A stretch of DNA of 13,386 nt. It comes from Spirochaeta sp. (lineage in GTDB: Bacteria > Spirochaetota > Spirochaetia > UBA9216). The notes below the pieces were generated by a model. The model worked only from the letters and a program-made list of their open reading frames with translations. It searched no databases and had not been told where the DNA came from. The position numbers and the translations under genes were made by a program. The DNA is taken from positions 1 to 13,386 of the forward strand of contig DMKD01000270.1 in assembly GCA_003454605.1 (NCBI GenBank), written 5' to 3'. Of this stretch, positions 7,688-13,386 are shown one piece after another; within the stretch, counting starts at the first letter, position 1; each line of letters opens with the position of its first letter.

Positions 7688-7721
7688 AATAGAGAAAATA
7701 CATGGAAGTATTTTCTCTATT
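7688..7721. repeat. 14-bp hairpin with the same TTCCAT loop (minus strand)
   Basis: The perfect 14-bp stem (7688-7701 with 7708-7721) is A/T-rich and encloses a loop reading ATGGAA on plus, TTCCAT on minus. That is the same loop as the hairpin at 7637-7654, and the closing pair is also the same. No T-run follows on the transcribed strand, so it is unlikely to be an ordinary terminator. Confidence 0.65.
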
Positions 7722-7731
7722 CCTCATTATT

Positions 7732-7755
7732 AGTGTTCTATCTTACTAATACACT
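7732..7755. promoter_or_regulatory. Probable operator of the GntR/YtrA-type regulator
   Basis: AGTGTTCTA, six bases, TAATACACT: 7 of 9 positions are symmetric, and the pairing extends to TTAT/ATAA outside. It directly follows the -10 region (7759-7764) of the operon promoter, where a bound repressor would block transcription. AGTGT/ACACT arms are of the type I recall for YtrA-subfamily operators. That link is from memory and unverified. Confidence 0.5.
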
Positions 7756-7758
7756 GAT

Positions 7759-7787
7759 AAGTTAACGCACCTCAGGCTATATGTCAA
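7759..7787 (-). promoter_or_regulatory. Promoter of the ABC/GntR operon
   Basis: On the minus strand a perfect TTGACA (7782-7787) is followed after 17 bases by TAACTT (7759-7764), a weak -10. The start would lie near 7752, inside the operator, giving a leader of about 130 bases with three hairpins. A weak -10 with a strong -35 suits a regulated promoter. Confidence 0.5.
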
Positions 7788-7807
7788 GTTAATTCAGAGG
7801 AATTTCG

Positions 7808-7832
7808 AAAAAAAAGAGAAAATATATTTTTA
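7808..7832 (-). terminator. Weak candidate terminator after aat
   Basis: Downstream of the aat stop, the transcribed strand has a short A/T stem (AAAATATATTTT) followed by CTC and eight T residues (complement of 7808-7815). The stem is weak, so this is a low-confidence call. No better terminator is seen before the next operon's promoter. Confidence 0.25.
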
Positions 7833-7840
7833 AAAGGATA

Positions 7841-8599
7841 TCAACTCTCGAAAAGCTTCCATCGACCGCGAAAGTCCGGGTGTTTCTGCAGATCAGCCAG
7901 TCGACTCATATATTCACTGCGCGATATTTCTTCAGCACCGAGGGACAACAGATGAGGAGTTGTTATCTGACAATCGATTATTTCTATCCCGAGGGAGTAG
8001 AGGGCCCTCACCATGGAGATGAAAGCAGCCTTTGACGCATCCGTTATATTCGAAAACATGGACTCACCAAAAAAACATCTGCCGAGAGAGATACCGTACA
8101 AACCGCCGGCGAGCAGATAACCGTCATCCGAGACCTGCATCGAATTCCGGTACTCTCCGGCGACAGTGTCGGCCGGGACCCAGGCCTCTATCGAATGAGC
8201 CCAGCCCAGTTCAAACAGGCTGCAGTATGATCTGATTATATCGCTGTTAATCCAGGTACCGTCTTCGTGGCGTCTCGTGATGCCGGCACAGCTTTTGATG
8301 ACATCCTCAAATCGGGTATCGCTGCGGATAGTGAAATTCCCGTTGCGGAGTTTTCGTTCCATACGATTTGAGACATGGAGTCTTTCCGGAAAGAGTACGC
8401 AGCGGGGATCGGGATTCCACCATAAAATGGGTTCATCGTCGGAATACCATGGGAAAGCACCCTGGCTGTATGCCGAGAGAAGCATCCCGGGAGACAGATT
8501 TCCTCCGACGGCGATTATACCTTCGACGTTAGTCTCATCGGGCAGAGGGAAATCAATATGCTGAAATTCGTCAAAGACTGGAAAGTCAGGATCTTCCAA
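7841..8599 (-). CDS. aat: Leucyl/phenylalanyl-tRNA--protein transferase
   Basis: The 252-aa enzyme transfers Leu or Phe from its tRNA to proteins with an N-terminal Lys or Arg, creating a type-2 N-degron in the cytoplasm. Family motifs are clear: AVGGNLSPGMLLSAY (30-44), QGAFPWY (46-52), ILWWNPDPR (58-66), GTWI, HSIEAW, the block LAGGLYGISLGRCFFGESMFS, and IDCQ..TPHLLSLGA near the C-terminus. The start is TTG 8599, with no recognisable ribosome binding site. No ATG occurs early enough to keep the family N-terminus. It lies 15 bases after the clpA stop and in the same frame as clpA, so translational coupling or reinitiation is likely. It is the last gene of clpS-clpA-aat. Confidence 0.94.
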   Translation of the reverse strand: MEDPDFPVFDEFQHIDFPLPDETNVEGIIAVGGNLSPGMLLSAYSQGAFPWYSDDEPILWWNPDPRCVLFPERLHVSNRMERKLRNGNFTIRSDTRFEDVIKSCAGITRRHEDGTWINSDIIRSYCSLFELGWAHSIEAWVPADTVAGEYRNSMQVSDDGYLLAGGLYGISLGRCFFGESMFSNITDASKAAFISMVRALYSLGIEIIDCQITTPHLLSLGAEEISRSEYMSRLADLQKHPDFRGRWKLFES

Positions 8600-8614
8600 A
8601 ACGCCGGCCGGGGT

Positions 8615-10909
8615 TCAAATGACCCTGATACATACCGAGCCGTCTTCGACATCGGCCACGGCCTTTCCGCCGCCCGTCAGTTTACCGAAGAGAACCTCGT
8701 CGACAAAGAAGGTTTTGAGCTCATCCTGAATGAGGCGGGAGATATTTCTCGCGCCGTATTCGTATGAATATCCCTTATCAGCCAGATATCCGCGGCATTC
8801 TGCCGTGACCTCAAGCTCGACATCCTTATCCTCAAGCTGCTTCTGAAAAAACGAGATTTCCTTGTCGACTATCTTCAGAATCACCTGCTTATCAAGGCGG
8901 TTAAATTTGATTACGCTGTCGAGGCGGTTTCGAAACTCAGGGCTGAAAGTCTTTTCTACCGCTGTATTAATAGCACTTTCGGTGACTTCACTTCCGCCGA
9001 AGCCGATCATTGATTTTCCAACCTCACGGGCACCGGCATTCGAAGTCATTATCAGGATAACATTTCTGAAATCCGCCTTTTTTCCGTTGTTGTCGGTCAG
9101 GGTGGCATAATCCATTATCTGCAGCAGTACGTTAAAGATGTCCTGATGAGCTTTTTCAATTTCATCCAGCAGCAGAACCGCATGTGGGGTGCGCCTTATA
9201 AGATCGGTGAGCTGTCCGCCCTCTTCGAACCCCACATAGCCCGGTGGTGAACCAATGAGTCTGGCTACGGTATGCTTTTCCTGATATTCACTCATATCAA
9301 AACGGTGAAGCGGCATTGAGAGTGCTTCAGCCAGGCTCCGGGCAGTCTCGGTCTTCCCCACTCCAGTCGGGCCGGCGAAGAGAAATGATGCCACGGGCTT
9401 ATCCGGATTCTTGAACCCCGCACGGCCTCGGCGCACTGCCTGGACAATGGCCTTCAAGGCTTCTTCCTGCCCGAAGATATCCGATGAGAGGTCGTCTCCC
9501 AGCTCACGGAGGCGGTCGGCCTCGGTTGAGCTTACAGATTTCTGCGGTACATTCGATATCCTTGAAACGATTCTTTCGATATCGGCAATTTCAATGATAT
9601 GGGGCGGCTCAGAATGAACCCTCATCCATGCTGCCGCCTCATCAATCACATCAATTGCCGAATCGGGATGAAAGCGGTCGTTAATATACTGTTTTGACAG
9701 GTCGACGGCGGCTTCGAGAGTGCCCTCACCATAGACTACTTCATGATGCTCTTCAAAATCAGATTTGAGCCCGCGGAGAATATGCAGGGTTTCGTCCCGG
9801 TCGGTTTCGGGAACATCTATCTTCTGAAACCTTCTCAAAAGGGCCTGTTCGTTTTCAAAGGTTTTTTTAAAGTCTTTATTGGTGGTTGAGCCGACGCAGC
9901 GGATTTTCCCCTGCGCAAGCACAGGTTTCAGCAGGTTGGCGGCATCAAGCGAACCACCCGAGACCGAGCCGGCACCGATAATGGTATGAATCTCGTCTAT
10001 GAAGAGCACGACCTTCTTTATCTTTTCAACCTCGGAGATTATCTTCTTGAGCCGTTCTTCAAAATCGCCTCTGAACCGGGTTCCTGCAACAACGCTGCCC
10101 ATATCTAGAGACAGGATCCTGTAATCCTTGAGAAACGGCGGGCATTCTTCCGAAACGATCTTCTGCGCGAGTCCTTCGGCGAGAGCTGTTTTCCCCGTTC
10201 CGGGGTCTCCTACCAGAATCGGATTATTCTTGAGTTTTCGGCAGAGGACCTCTGAAATACGGTTTATAAGCTCCAGACGGCCGATGAAGGGTTGAAGGAG
10301 TCCTTCGGCGGCTTCTTCGGTTAGATCTCTGGTAAAGGCGCGCAGAGGACTTTTTGAGGGCGAAGCTCCGGCGGCCCCATTTTTCTGAGAATCGCCGGGC
10401 TGTTCCCCCTGCTGTCCTTCTTCGGCGGCAGTAAGGATCTGATCGGGTTCAAGTTCCTCGGTATCAAAAAGAAGGTCTTCGTCATCCTCATAGATGCCGT
10501 GTGAAATCTTCTCAAGGAGGTTAAGCCTGTTTATGCCTGCTCTTTTCATATAATAGGAACTGAACGATTTATCTTCATCAAAAATGGAAACGAGGATATC
10601 GCCGAGGTCGAGAATTTGTTTGGATGATGATTCAGTATGAACCACAGCCCGCTCGATAACATCCTGGAATCCTACGGTTTGTACGGGCTCAGAATTATCC
10701 GTCTCAGGAATATTATGCTTAAGATGGTCTTCAAGCTCCATTCTGAGCTCTTCGGGCTCAATACCGCAGGCTTGTATTATCTGCCGCGGCAGATCAAAGT
10801 AGAGAGATGCATACAGCATATGTTCCGGAGTTATATACTCGTGTTTTCTTTCTCTGGCATCAAGATAAGCCGCATTCAGCATTCCCTGTACATCTTCGCT
10901 GATTTCCAT
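8615..10909 (-). CDS. clpA: ATP-dependent Clp protease ATP-binding subunit ClpA
   Basis: The 764-aa AAA+ unfoldase feeds substrates to ClpP in the cytoplasm. The N domain (about 1-145), where ClpS docks, is followed by an acidic then Gly/Ser/Pro-rich linker (about 150-200). AAA-1 has Walker A GDPGTGKT at 234-241 and Walker B with D305-E306. AAA-2 has Walker A GPTGVGKT at 513-520, Walker B with D582-E583, and the pore loop GYVG. The ClpP-docking loop is IGF at 635-637. There is no ClpB-type long middle domain, so it is ClpA, not ClpB or ClpC. Length matches the family. The ATG directly abuts the clpS TAA, with GGAG inside the end of clpS. aat lies downstream in the same operon. Confidence 0.96.
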   Translation of the reverse strand: MEISEDVQGMLNAAYLDARERKHEYITPEHMLYASLYFDLPRQIIQACGIEPEELRMELEDHLKHNIPETDNSEPVQTVGFQDVIERAVVHTESSSKQILDLGDILVSIFDEDKSFSSYYMKRAGINRLNLLEKISHGIYEDDEDLLFDTEELEPDQILTAAEEGQQGEQPGDSQKNGAAGASPSKSPLRAFTRDLTEEAAEGLLQPFIGRLELINRISEVLCRKLKNNPILVGDPGTGKTALAEGLAQKIVSEECPPFLKDYRILSLDMGSVVAGTRFRGDFEERLKKIISEVEKIKKVVLFIDEIHTIIGAGSVSGGSLDAANLLKPVLAQGKIRCVGSTTNKDFKKTFENEQALLRRFQKIDVPETDRDETLHILRGLKSDFEEHHEVVYGEGTLEAAVDLSKQYINDRFHPDSAIDVIDEAAAWMRVHSEPPHIIEIADIERIVSRISNVPQKSVSSTEADRLRELGDDLSSDIFGQEEALKAIVQAVRRGRAGFKNPDKPVASFLFAGPTGVGKTETARSLAEALSMPLHRFDMSEYQEKHTVARLIGSPPGYVGFEEGGQLTDLIRRTPHAVLLLDEIEKAHQDIFNVLLQIMDYATLTDNNGKKADFRNVILIMTSNAGAREVGKSMIGFGGSEVTESAINTAVEKTFSPEFRNRLDSVIKFNRLDKQVILKIVDKEISFFQKQLEDKDVELEVTAECRGYLADKGYSYEYGARNISRLIQDELKTFFVDEVLFGKLTGGGKAVADVEDGSVCIRVI

Positions 10910-11221
10910 TTATGTTCTCTCCATCGTACATTTGAGCGGATACTCTTCATATCTTGCAAGCTGGTCAACCTGCTGTACCTTAGTGGCGGCAATATCATGG
11001 ATATACACGCCGGCAAGACCGCTGCCCTTCCGATGAACCTCAAACATGATCTTAGTTGCTTCGACCGGATTTTTATGAAAAACAGTCCGCAGGATCTCAA
11101 TAACAAAATCCATTGGGGTGTAATGGTCGTTCAGCAGGACAACCCTGTACATATCAGGCGGTTTAATCTTGTTCTCAGCATTATCAAGTACAATACTCTC
11201 GGTGTCAAATTTACTTGCCAT
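10910..11221 (-). CDS. clpS: ClpS, N-degron adaptor of ClpA
   Basis: This 103-aa protein delivers proteins with an N-terminal Leu, Phe, Tyr or Trp to ClpA. The core RVVLLNDHYTPMDFV is present, with N31 and D32 (which bind the substrate amino group), M37, M59 and H63 of VHRKG, all as in E. coli ClpS. The C-terminus ARYEEYPLKCTMERT is also typical. I chose ATG 11221. An in-frame TTG at 11242 would add an unconvincing, A/T-derived LRYYIIY. Neither has a Shine-Dalgarno sequence; a TATAAT ends 4 bases before the ATG, so the message could be leaderless or nearly so. It is the first gene of the N-end-rule operon. Confidence 0.93.
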   Translation of the reverse strand: MASKFDTESIVLDNAENKIKPPDMYRVVLLNDHYTPMDFVIEILRTVFHKNPVEATKIMFEVHRKGSGLAGVYIHDIAATKVQQVDQLARYEEYPLKCTMERT

Positions 11222-11225
11222 ATAT

Positions 11226-11231
11226 ATTATA
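11226..11231 (-). promoter_or_regulatory. Candidate -10 element of the clpS-clpA-aat operon
   Basis: The minus strand shows a perfect TATAAT ending 4 bases before the clpS ATG. The best -35 at 18 bases is AAAACA, only 3 of 6. A start here would leave almost no leader, in line with the missing ribosome binding site. A second TATAGT (11257-11262) would allow a 30-base leader but has no -35. Both are weak. Confidence 0.3.
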
Positions 11232-11254
11232 TAATAACGCAAAACGTAATGTTT

Positions 11255-11272
11255 TCACTATATTTTTAGTGA
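11255..11272. repeat. Inverted repeat TCACTA-N6-TAGTGA in the divergent region
   Basis: Perfect 6-bp arms separated by TATTTT, with partial extension by flanking T/A runs. It lies between the clpS start and the divergent carboxyltransferase promoter and could be a binding site for a dimeric regulator acting on either side. Function is unknown. Confidence 0.4.
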
Positions 11273-11325
11273 TAAAACAGCAGCTTTTTTTGAAAAAAAT
11301 AATTTAGGATTCAGAGCGATTAAAA

Positions 11326-11354
11326 TAGACATTTGTGCGTATACTACTTATACT
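11326..11354 (+). promoter_or_regulatory. Promoter of the carboxyltransferase gene
   Basis: TAGACA (11326-11331, 5 of 6), a 17-base spacer, and TATACT (11349-11354, 5 of 6). The start falls near 11361, giving a leader of about 40 bases before ATG 11401 with AGGAAGGG as its ribosome binding site. A second TATACT at 11340-11345 has no good -35. This is the best sigma-70-like promoter in the window. Confidence 0.6.
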
Positions 11355-11400
11355 AAGGGCTGTTATTCACCAATGAAAACAAAAATAAAAGGAAGGGAAT

Positions 11401-13083
11401 ATGAAAAAACGAGTAGATTTCATGGTCACCGCTTTCCGCGACGGATTTCAGTCCGCTTACGGTGCGAGAGTTTTCACACCTGATTTCTTACCCGCGGTTG
11501 AAGCCTGCGTCGAAGCCGGAATGAACCACTTTGAAGCTGGAGGAGGAGCAAGGTTTCAGTCTCTGTTCTTCTACTGTAATGAAAACGCCTTCGACATGAT
11601 GGATTCATTCAGAAAGGCAGCCGGTCCGGATGCTGATCTGCAGACTCTTGCAAGGGGTATCAATGTAGTAGGTCTCGACTCTCAGCCGAGAGATATAATT
11701 AATCTGCATGCAAAGATGTTCAAGAAGCACGGGATTTCTTCAATTCGTAACTTTGACGCTCTCAACGATGTCAATAATCTTATAGACAGCGGAAAGGCAA
11801 TCCATGACGCAGGTCTAAGACATGAAGTCTGCGTCACACTGATGGAACTCCCTCCGGGGTGCTCCGGCGCACATACAGCTGAATTCTATACGGATGTTCT
11901 TAAAGGCATACTGGATGCCGGGATCCCCTTTGAATCAGTATGTTTTAAAGATGCCTCCGGAACAGCCGTCCCGAGTAAGGTTTTCAATACTATCAAAGCA
12001 GCCCGCGGACTTCTCGGAAAGGATGCAAAGATTGTATTCCATTCACACGAAACTGCAGGTATCAGCGTTGACGGTTACAAGGCTGCCCTGGAAGCCGGCG
12101 CAGACCAGATTGACCTCTCGCTTGCTCCGGTTAGCGGAGGAACATGCCAGCCCGATGTCGTAACCATGTGGCACGCACTTCGCGGTACCGACTTCGACCT
12201 CGGCATTGATATCAATAAGGTTATCAAGGCTGAAGAGGTATTCAAGGACTGCATGAAAGACTATTTCAAGCCGCCTGAGTCTGAAAGAGTTGAACCTCTT
12301 ATTCCATTTTCTCCAATGCCCGGCGGAGCACTCACTGCGAATACACAGATGATGAGAGACAACAACTGTCTCGAAAAGTTCCCCGAGGTTATTGCGGCCA
12401 TGGGTGAGGTAGTAGAAAAGGGCGGTTTCGGTACTTCTGTGACCCCCGTTTCACAGTTCTACTTCCAGCAGGCATTTAATAACGTATTCTTCGGCCCCTG
12501 GAAGAGGATTGCAGAAGGCTACGGAAAGATGGTTCTCGGTTATTTCGGCAAGACTCCGGTCAAACCGAATCAGGAAATTATTGATCTCTGCAGAGAGCAG
12601 ATGGAAATGGAACCGACCGATCGAAAAGCTGTCGATATCAACGATGAAGATCCTACGAAAGGTATTGCAGCAGCGACTGCACTTCTTAATGAGAGTAATC
12701 TTCCTGTCAATGATGAAAATATCTTTATTGCAGCAACCTGTAAGGAAAAGGGAGTCACCTACCTGAAGGGTGAAGCTACAACAATGGTAAGGAAGAATGT
12801 TGAAGAAGAAAAAGCTGCTGCACCTGATGCCGCCGCCAAGCCCGTTGAGGCTGCAGTTCCTACCGTTGCAAGCAATGACATAATAGGTGCAATTCCGGGA
12901 ACAATTACCGCTGTATATAAGAATGTCGGCGATGCGGTTGCTTTCGGCGAGCCAGTTATGGCATATCAGACAGGTGATGTAGAAATACAGATTCCTGCTC
13001 TCAACACAGGAACAATCCAGACTTTAAATGTTGCAGTCGGCTCAGCTGTTGCTGAAAATAGCCTGCTTGGAACAATCGGTTAA
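11401..13083 (+). CDS. Carboxyltransferase, pyruvate carboxylase B/oxaloacetate decarboxylase alpha-like, with degenerate biotinyl domain
   Basis: The 560-aa protein has an HMGL-like TIM-barrel carboxyltransferase domain at about 3-290. The metal and catalytic residues are present: RDGFQS with D14 and Q17, K183 in CFKDASG (the carbamylated lysine position), and H214 and H216 in FHSHETAG. About 295-460 is the conserved C-terminal PYC/OAD domain (PMPGGALTANTQM, GFGTSVTPVSQFYFQQAFNN). After an Ala/Pro/Glu-rich linker (470-488) comes a biotinyl/lipoyl-like fold at 490-560. At the site where EAMKM is expected it reads YQTGDVE, so the lysine is D526. No other lysine is nearby, so it cannot be biotinylated there. 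Transfer of CO2 would need a separate biotin carrier protein. Substrate, oxaloacetate or pyruvate, is inferred from the family only. It has its own promoter and terminator, with no neighbouring OadB/OadG or biotin carboxylase in view. Confidence 0.88.
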   Translation: MKKRVDFMVTAFRDGFQSAYGARVFTPDFLPAVEACVEAGMNHFEAGGGARFQSLFFYCNENAFDMMDSFRKAAGPDADLQTLARGINVVGLDSQPRDIINLHAKMFKKHGISSIRNFDALNDVNNLIDSGKAIHDAGLRHEVCVTLMELPPGCSGAHTAEFYTDVLKGILDAGIPFESVCFKDASGTAVPSKVFNTIKAARGLLGKDAKIVFHSHETAGISVDGYKAALEAGADQIDLSLAPVSGGTCQPDVVTMWHALRGTDFDLGIDINKVIKAEEVFKDCMKDYFKPPESERVEPLIPFSPMPGGALTANTQMMRDNNCLEKFPEVIAAMGEVVEKGGFGTSVTPVSQFYFQQAFNNVFFGPWKRIAEGYGKMVLGYFGKTPVKPNQEIIDLCREQMEMEPTDRKAVDINDEDPTKGIAAATALLNESNLPVNDENIFIAATCKEKGVTYLKGEATTMVRKNVEEEKAAAPDAAAKPVEAAVPTVASNDIIGAIPGTITAVYKNVGDAVAFGEPVMAYQTGDVEIQIPALNTGTIQTLNVAVGSAVAENSLLGTIG

Positions 13084-13105
13084 AACCGTCCTATAAATGA
13101 TAATC

Positions 13106-13145
13106 AGGGGCAGACTGAGAAGTAATCTTGGTCAGCCCCTTCTTT
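13106..13145 (+). terminator. Intrinsic terminator of the carboxyltransferase gene
   Basis: AGGGGC (13106-13111) pairs with GCCCCT (13135-13140). After one A-A mismatch, GACTGAG (13113-13119) pairs with CTTGGTC (13127-13133) including two G-U pairs, with a 7-base loop. TCTTT follows. It starts 23 bases after the stop codon. Confidence 0.75.
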
Positions 13146-13386
13146 GAATTTGCTTTCGTCTGAGGCTTTTCATATAGTTAATCTTGATCTTGAAATCAAT
13201 ATCGACATACCTTTTTTCAGCATCATCTATGAAAAAAAATACCGCTTGGTCTGATTATTTCGGAGATATTGACCAACAGCATAAAACATGCCTTTCCCGG
13301 AAATGATTGAGGCAGAATTTATATCAGACAAAAGAGTCAAGGATGTAGACTCATTGACATTCTATCGACTCAGTTAGGATGAGAAC
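13146..13386. other. 241 bases without an intact gene
   Basis: After the terminator I see no complete gene on either strand. A short hemerythrin-like plus-strand fragment (13229-13306) is described separately. A TTGACA at 13354-13359 near the edge has no good -10 within the window, so a gene promoted from there would lie beyond it. Confidence 0.6.
13229..13306 (+). pseudogene. Hemerythrin-like N-terminal fragment, 25 codons
   Basis: The frame from ATG 13229 reads MKKNTAWSDYFGDIDQQHK and stops at TGA 13304. W..Y....IDxQHK is the N-terminal signature of bacteriohemerythrins, whose histidine binds the di-iron site, but a normal domain has about 130 residues. No ribosome binding site precedes the ATG, and the other frames downstream do not restore a hemerythrin. 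It is best read as a decayed or truncated copy. Chance resemblance over 25 residues is possible. Confidence 0.35.

Noticed and set aside
7637..7721. CsrB-like decoy RNA read from the plus strand (GGA in hairpin loops)
   Set aside because: Loops read ATGGAA on plus, which suits CsrA, but there are only two such loops, no plus-strand promoter is evident, and the leader is transcribed from the minus strand.
8615..10909. ClpB or ClpC identity for the unfoldase
   Set aside because: It lacks the long coiled-coil middle domain of ClpB and the UVR-type middle region of ClpC, has the IGF ClpP-docking loop, and is next to clpS.
10637..11269. Long plus-strand open frame opposite clpA and clpS (210 codons)
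   Set aside because: It lies antisense to two firmly identified genes, has cysteine- and histidine-scattered composition without domain pattern, and no ribosome binding site. It is a shadow frame.
13132..13249. Minus-strand coding-like frame (…DDAEKRYVDIDFKIKINYMKSL…)
   Set aside because: Only about 36 codons lie between an upstream stop and a stop inside the terminator hairpin, with no early start codon or ribosome binding site. Too little to call a gene.

Overview
The window looks like a chromosomal segment of a spirochaete (Spirochaetaceae/Treponemataceae-like), of moderate GC content. This is an inference from gene content and protein style: a stand-alone oxaloacetate-decarboxylase-alpha-like protein, a TGS-domain nucleoside kinase, an HD-GYP-type protein and several lineage-restricted helical proteins. 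No database search was possible. I found no tRNA, rRNA, CRISPR array or insertion sequence.

Layout. A divergent region (396-543) separates a truncated minus-strand membrane-protein gene (1-395, TTG start) from a plus-strand run: a degenerate HD-GYP-domain protein (544-1701), a 274-base gap holding a 138-base structured element closed by a perfect 15-bp inverted repeat (1753-1890), an unrecognised helical protein ending in a sliding-clamp-like QLELF motif (1976-2923), a 65-aa unrecognised protein (2948-3145), and a TGS/uridine-kinase-like nucleoside kinase (3215-4873). The kinase converges on the next operon with interlocked stop codons.

Minus-strand operon 1 (7616 to 4870) encodes an ABC ATPase, its membrane partner, a YtrA-type GntR repressor and a DUF2807-like membrane-anchored beta-repeat protein, all overlapping and each preceded by a good ribosome binding site. 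A perfect TTGACA box, an AGTGT/ACACT operator and a leader of three successive hairpins (two with the same 6-nt loop) precede it. The operon is probably autoregulated.

Minus-strand operon 2 (11221 to 7841) is clpS-clpA-aat. It groups the N-degron adaptor, the unfoldase and the Leu/Phe-tRNA-protein transferase, that is, the bacterial N-end-rule machinery apart from the ClpP peptidase. aat follows clpA in the same frame after a single TGA and has no visible Shine-Dalgarno sequence.

The plus-strand gene 11401-13083 has a good promoter and a strong terminator. It encodes a carboxyltransferase of the pyruvate carboxylase B/oxaloacetate decarboxylase alpha type. Its catalytic residues are intact, but its C-terminal biotinyl-like domain has lost the biotin-accepting lysine. 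The last 240 bases hold no intact gene, only a short hemerythrin-like fragment.

The most interesting items are the consolidated N-degron operon with its in-frame clpA/aat junction, the two proteins that keep a fold but have lost key residues (HD-GYP and biotinyl domain), and the two structured non-coding elements.
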